NCBI GenBank assembly: GCA_024640385.1
Contig: JAHEFC010000067.1
Location: forward strand, 2,614-12,947
From: Sphingobacteriales bacterium
GTDB taxonomy: Bacteria; Bacteroidota; Bacteroidia; Chitinophagales; Chitinophagaceae
Direction: 5' to 3'
Length of the DNA: 10,334 bases
The position numbers were made by a program, and so were the translations under genes. Of this stretch, positions 6,836 through 10,334 are shown in pieces (the first letter of the stretch is position 1; each line of letters starts with the position of its first letter). The notes under the pieces are model-generated. The model did not search any database, was not told where the DNA came from, and saw only the letters and a program-made list of their open reading frames with translations.

Positions 6836-9385
6836 ATGTGGCACCAGACAACGATCGGGAACGCATTGCTCCAGGCTGCCAGTGCCAGGGGCGGCCTATC
6901 ACCTGATGAAGTGGTGCTCAGGCAGAAAAAATATGGCCCCAACACTTTAGAGGAAAAGAAAAAGAGCCCGGCCTGGAAGATCTTCCTTGCCCAGTTCAAG
7001 GATTTCATGATCATTGTACTGATCCTCGCAGCTGTCATCTCCGGATCTATAGGGGATATCACTGATACCATCATCATTCTTGTGATCGTTTTCCTTAACG
7101 CTATCATTGGTTTTATTCAGGAATATAAAGCGGAGAAAGCCATGGAGGCCTTGAAGAAAATGGCAACCGTTCAAGCCAACGTGATCCGGAATGGGCAGCA
7201 TCTTCATGTTCCTTCAACGGAGCTTGTTCCGGGTGATATTGTTCAGCTTGATGCGGGCAATATCATTCCCGCTGACGTGCGTATTATCGAAGCCCATAAT
7301 TTACAGGTCAACGAATCTGCACTTACGGGTGAATCAGTTCCTGTACACAAGATCACAGGTAAGCTGGAAGATGAAGATCTGCCGATAGGAGATCGCATCA
7401 ACCTGGGTTATAAAAGTTCACTGGTGGTAAACGGCCGGGGCCAGGGCCTGGTTGTGGCCACGGGCATGGATACTGAGATCGGACGGATCGCGAAAATGCT
7501 CCAGGAAGAGGAGATGGACACACCCCTGAAAAAGAGGATGAGTGATTTCGGGAAAAAATTGTCCTATATCATTCTTGGGATCTGCTTGTTGTTATTCCTT
7601 ATAGGCATACTGCGGGGTGAAGAACCGCTTCGAATGCTGCTGATCTCGATCAGTCTGGCTGTTGCCGCCATACCCGAAGCTCTTCCCGCCCTGATCAATA
7701 TTGCTCTTGCTGCCGGGGCCAAAAGGCTGATGCTGAATAAGGCTTTGATCAGAAAACTACCTGCTGTAGAAACGCTCGGCTCGATCTCTTATATATGTTC
7801 TGATAAAACCGGGACGCTTACATTGAACCGGATGAAAGTGGTTGAGGTATTTGAATTCCCGTTCCAGAAGGGCGACCTGAATATTACACCCCTGATGGCA
7901 GCGCTGGTTTTGAACCATGACGTGAAAAAAGCTCCGGATGGCACTATGCTGGGAGATCCTACTGAAGTGGCACTTTTTGAAAAAGCGGAGGCCGAGCTCG
8001 GCGAACGCATCCCGGAGATCATCGCTCGTCTTCCCAGGGTAGCGGAACTGCCTTTTGATTCAGACAGGAAATGCATGACCACCGTCCATGAATACGGTGA
8101 TACATTCCTTGTGCTTTCCAAAGGTGCACTGGAATCGATTTTGGGAAAATTGTCTGACGATAATGATGTTGGCGAAGCCGAACTCATCAACAATGGATGG
8201 GCAGAGAAGGGCATGCGGGTGCTTGCTTTTGGATATAAACTGATCGATCGGTTACCGCTGGAGATCAATTATGAAGAGCTTGAATCTGATCTTTCACTGG
8301 CCGGCATGACGGCCATGATCGATCCTCCAAGAGAAGAAGTGAGATCAGCCATTCAGGAATGCAGATTGGCGGGTATAAAACCTGTCATGATCACAGGTGA
8401 TCATCCGGCCACTGCCAAAGCCATCGCAACTGAGATCGGCATATTGGGCGATCAAGACCTGGCCATCACGGGAGTTGAGCTGAAGAATATGAGCGATGTT
8501 GAATTTTCCGAGAAAGTGGAAAGGATCGCAGTGTATTCAAGGGTATCACCGGAGCAGAAACTGAAAATAGTCAGAGGTCTTCAAAGCCGGGGACATTTTA
8601 TTTCGATGACCGGTGATGGTGTCAACGATGCGCCTTCCCTCAAAGCGGCAGATATTGGAGTGGCTATGGGGATCAATGGTACGGATGTGAGTAAGGAATC
8701 GTCTGACATGATTTTGTTGGACGACAATTTCGCAACCATCGTCAATGCAGTAAAAGAGGGGCGGAGGATCTACGATAATATCCGGAAGTTCATCAAATAC
8801 ATCATGACCTGCAACAGTGCGGAGATCTGGACCATTTTCATGGCGCCGCTGCTTGGTTTGCCTATGCCGTTATTGGCCATACACATTTTGTGGATCAACC
8901 TGGTGACAGACGGGTTACCCGGGCTTGCACTGGCCAGTGAAAAAGCTGAGGCCAATGTGATGAACCGGCCTCCCCGGCCTTCCGGAGAAAGTCTTTTTGC
9001 ACAGGGCATTGGCATGCATATTTTTTGGGTGGGCATATTGATGGCAGCCATCACCCTGGGCATACAGGCCTGGGCCATCAATGAAAATAATCCCAATTGG
9101 CAAACCATGGTGTTTACGGTTTTATCACTGGCACAGCTTGCCCAGGTAATGTCGATCAGAAGTGAAAAAGATTTTCTATTCAGGCTTGGACTATTTTCAA
9201 ACCTGCCATTGCTCGGCGCCGTGACATTGACGGTAGTGCTGCAAATGGCTGTCATTTACCTGCCTGCAGCCAATAAGGTGTTTCATACACACCCGCTTTC
9301 AATCATTGAACTTTCGATCTGTTTTGGAGGCGCGGCATTATTATTCCATATTGTAGAACTGCAGAAATGGATATCAAGGCGTTAG
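6836..9385 (+). CDS. P2-type Ca2+-transporting P-type ATPase
   Basis: An 849-residue inner-membrane pump that couples ATP hydrolysis to Ca2+ export. It has an N-terminal cation-ATPase domain, ten predicted membrane helices (M1-M2 at about 50-99, M3-M4 at 242-294, M5-M10 at 652-846), TGES in the actuator domain (164-167), SDKTGTLT with the phosphorylated Asp323, KGALE in the nucleotide domain (429-433), TGDHPAT (520-526) and TGDGVNDAP (592-600). M4 PEALP supplies Glu281, M5 NSAE supplies Asn660 and Glu663, and M6 NLVTD supplies Asn688, Thr691 and Asp692. These are the equivalents of SERCA E309, N768, E771, N796, T799 and D800. The M8 residue matching SERCA E908 is Gln767. It is shorter than SERCA, as bacterial pumps usually are. 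ATG 6836 begins the normal N-terminus. A TTG at 6764 would add 24 residues covering the likely promoter and is rejected. The residue set favours Ca2+ over Na+/K+ or Mg2+; Mn2+ transport cannot be excluded. Confidence 0.93.
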   Translation: MWHQTTIGNALLQAASARGGLSPDEVVLRQKKYGPNTLEEKKKSPAWKIFLAQFKDFMIIVLILAAVISGSIGDITDTIIILVIVFLNAIIGFIQEYKAEKAMEALKKMATVQANVIRNGQHLHVPSTELVPGDIVQLDAGNIIPADVRIIEAHNLQVNESALTGESVPVHKITGKLEDEDLPIGDRINLGYKSSLVVNGRGQGLVVATGMDTEIGRIAKMLQEEEMDTPLKKRMSDFGKKLSYIILGICLLLFLIGILRGEEPLRMLLISISLAVAAIPEALPALINIALAAGAKRLMLNKALIRKLPAVETLGSISYICSDKTGTLTLNRMKVVEVFEFPFQKGDLNITPLMAALVLNHDVKKAPDGTMLGDPTEVALFEKAEAELGERIPEIIARLPRVAELPFDSDRKCMTTVHEYGDTFLVLSKGALESILGKLSDDNDVGEAELINNGWAEKGMRVLAFGYKLIDRLPLEINYEELESDLSLAGMTAMIDPPREEVRSAIQECRLAGIKPVMITGDHPATAKAIATEIGILGDQDLAITGVELKNMSDVEFSEKVERIAVYSRVSPEQKLKIVRGLQSRGHFISMTGDGVNDAPSLKAADIGVAMGINGTDVSKESSDMILLDDNFATIVNAVKEGRRIYDNIRKFIKYIMTCNSAEIWTIFMAPLLGLPMPLLAIHILWINLVTDGLPGLALASEKAEANVMNRPPRPSGESLFAQGIGMHIFWVGILMAAITLGIQAWAINENNPNWQTMVFTVLSLAQLAQVMSIRSEKDFLFRLGLFSNLPLLGAVTLTVVLQMAVIYLPAANKVFHTHPLSIIELSICFGGAALLFHIVELQKWISRR

Positions 9386-9391
9386 TAGCTA

Positions 9392-9459
9392 CAGGTTGCA
9401 GGTTACAGGTTGCAGGTTGCACAGATAAAATATTCTGCAACCTGCAACCTGTAACCTGC
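9392..9459. repeat. 24-bp perfect inverted repeat made of CAGGTTG heptamers, between convergent genes
   Basis: Bases 9398-9421 pair perfectly with 9436-9459 around a 14-nt AT-rich loop, extended by one G-T wobble. The left side is four tandem heptamers, CAGGTTG, CAGGTTA, CAGGTTG and CAGGTTG (9392-9419). The right side is their mirror (TGCAACC, TGCAACC, TGTAACC). It begins 7 bp after the Ca2+-ATPase stop and ends 13 bp before the stop of the convergent mutase gene. It could block transcription from both sides, but neither strand has a T-run after the stem, so it is not a classical intrinsic terminator. The period-7 structure suggests a dispersed intergenic repeat. Confidence 0.9.
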
Positions 9460-9467
9460 GTACGCAG
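9456..9467. repeat. 12-bp perfect palindrome CTGCGTACGCAG
   Basis: The sequence is its own reverse complement and overlaps the outer end of the right arm of the large hairpin, 5 bp from the stop codon of the mutase gene. It could be a protein-binding site or chance extension of the repeat end. Confidence 0.4.
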
Positions 9468-9471
9468 CCTC

Positions 9472-10334
9472 CTAACGGTGTTCGCCAAAAACTGATCGCA
9501 ACACATCAGAGATTTCGCCTAAAGTACAATGGGCTTCAACCGCTGATACTACCGGGGGCATAAGGTTGGTGCCGTCAACCGCAGCATCCTTTATCGCGGC
9601 AAGGCATTGGGAAACTTTTGCCCGGTCCCGGTTATTCTTGAATGCAGTCAGTTTGTTGATCTGTGTTTGTTGTATACTTCCATCTATCCTGAATACGGGG
9701 ATATGTTCTGCCTGGTCAATGGTGAATTTATTTACGCCAACTATTATTTTTTCACCTGATTCAATGGCTCTCTGGTACGCATAGGCGCTTCTTGCGATCT
9801 GTTCCTGCATATAGCCGTTCTCGATGGCTTCAACACTTCCACCCATGGCGTCGATCTGGTCCATGATCTCTTTTGCTTTCTCTTCGATCTCGTTGGTGAG
9901 TGATTCTACAAAATAAGAACCTGCAAGTGGGTCGGCAGTATCAGCGATCCCGCTTTCAAAGGCAACAACCTGCTGGGTGCGGAGTGCGATACGGGCAGCC
10001 TCCTCTGTAGGCAGGCTCAATGCTTCATCATAACCGTTAGTATGCAGGGATTGGGTTCCCCCCAGGACTGCTGCAATGGATTGAATGGTAACACGTGCAA
10101 TATTATTTAAAGGCTGTTGTGCAGTAAGTGTACTCCCGCCTGTTTGTGTATGGAATCGCAGCATCATGGCCTTGGGATCTTTGGCACCAAGGTCTTTCAT
10201 GATATTGGCCCACATTCTCCTGGCTGCCCTGAATTTAGCAGCCTCCTCAAAAAGATTATTGTGTGCATTGAAAAAGAACGAAAGCCTTTTACCAAACACA
10301 TCGATATCAAGACCCTTATTGAGTGCAGCCTGCA
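9472..10334 (-). CDS. Methylmalonyl-CoA mutase-family large subunit (no B12-binding domain), 5' end outside the window
   Basis: The frame is open to the window edge, giving the last 286 residues. [15 protein letters not shown] directly precedes the GTG codon at 10299, so that codon is internal. The enzyme family performs adenosylcobalamin-dependent carbon-skeleton rearrangement of acyl-CoA, for example (R)-methylmalonyl-CoA to succinyl-CoA. Visible blocks of the catalytic barrel are [21 protein letters not shown], then [42 protein letters not shown] and [10 protein letters not shown], and finally [12 protein letters not shown]. The protein stops at LRSVFGEHR with no C-terminal B12 domain (DxHxxG), as in two-subunit mutases in which a separate small protein carries cobalamin. 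The [14 protein letters not shown] wording fits that heteromeric group rather than the fused MutB type (HSQTSGWSLTAQDP). The residues that separate methylmalonyl- from isobutyryl-CoA mutases lie in the missing N-terminal part, so the substrate stays open. Confidence 0.9.
   Translation of the reverse strand, partial: QAALNKGLDIDVFGKRLSFFFNAHNNLFEEAAKFRAARRMWANIMKDLGAKDPKAMMLRFHTQTGGSTLTAQQPLNNIARVTIQSIAAVLGGTQSLHTNGYDEALSLPTEEAARIALRTQQVVAFESGIADTADPLAGSYFVESLTNEIEEKAKEIMDQIDAMGGSVEAIENGYMQEQIARSAYAYQRAIESGEKIIVGVNKFTIDQAEHIPVFRIDGSIQQTQINKLTAFKNNRDRAKVSQCLAAIKDAAVDGTNLMPPVVSAVEAHCTLGEISDVLRSVFGEHR

Noticed and set aside
7789..8268. Minus-strand frame of 159 codons inside the Ca2+-ATPase gene
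   Set aside because: Ser-rich composition is typical of antisense reading of a coding region; no motif or own expression signal.
9392..9459. Hairpin with tandem units considered as a CRISPR fragment
   Set aside because: The units are 7 bp with no spacers, and there are no cas genes.
9303..9506. Minus-strand frame across the heptamer hairpin
   Set aside because: Its middle translates the repeat itself and its ends overlap two real genes.

Overview
The window looks like a chromosomal segment of a Bacteroidota bacterium, most plausibly from a Chitinophagaceae-like lineage. Three -7 elements match the Bacteroidota consensus TAnnTTTG exactly, Shine-Dalgarno sequences are essentially absent, signal peptides end in the typical FAQ/IAQ/FSQ form, and the protein families are typical of the group. 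Base composition looks even throughout. I see no transposase, integrase, tRNA, rRNA or CRISPR array, so this reads as core genome rather than a mobile island.

Layout. Positions 1-285 hold the 3' end of a di-iron Fe-S cluster repair protein (RIC/YtfE/ScdA). A promoter then leads into an abutting pair: a short-chain-type acyl-CoA dehydrogenase (384-1538) and the PLP homeostasis protein YggS (1539-2210). From 2226 to 4678 lies an envelope cluster of three minus-strand paralogous small exported glycine-rich proteins (2226-2660, 3637-4059, 4244-4678). A plus-strand outer-membrane beta-barrel gene (2904-3581) sits among them, with its own promoter and a strong hairpin terminator. A 68-residue uncharacterised protein (4845-5051) precedes a YbiT-type ABC-F ATPase (5119-6744) that has its own promoter. 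A P2-type Ca2+-transporting ATPase (6836-9385) follows. It converges on a 5'-truncated methylmalonyl-CoA-mutase-family large subunit (9472-10334, minus strand), and the two are separated by a 24-bp perfect hairpin built from 7-bp repeats.

How the genes relate. Most are independent housekeeping genes: nitrosative/oxidative Fe-S repair, acyl-CoA oxidation, PLP homeostasis, ribosome-associated ABC-F activity, Ca2+ export and B12-dependent acyl-CoA rearrangement. Only acyl-CoA dehydrogenase and yggS look firmly co-transcribed.

The points most worth a second look are these. (i) The ABC-F protein keeps one intact composite ATP site, while every visible element of the other is degraded, including an E-to-Q change in Walker B. 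(ii) A small three-paralogue exported membrane-protein family surrounds a beta-barrel gene. (iii) Two intergenic hairpins have arms built wholly or partly from short-period tandem repeats.
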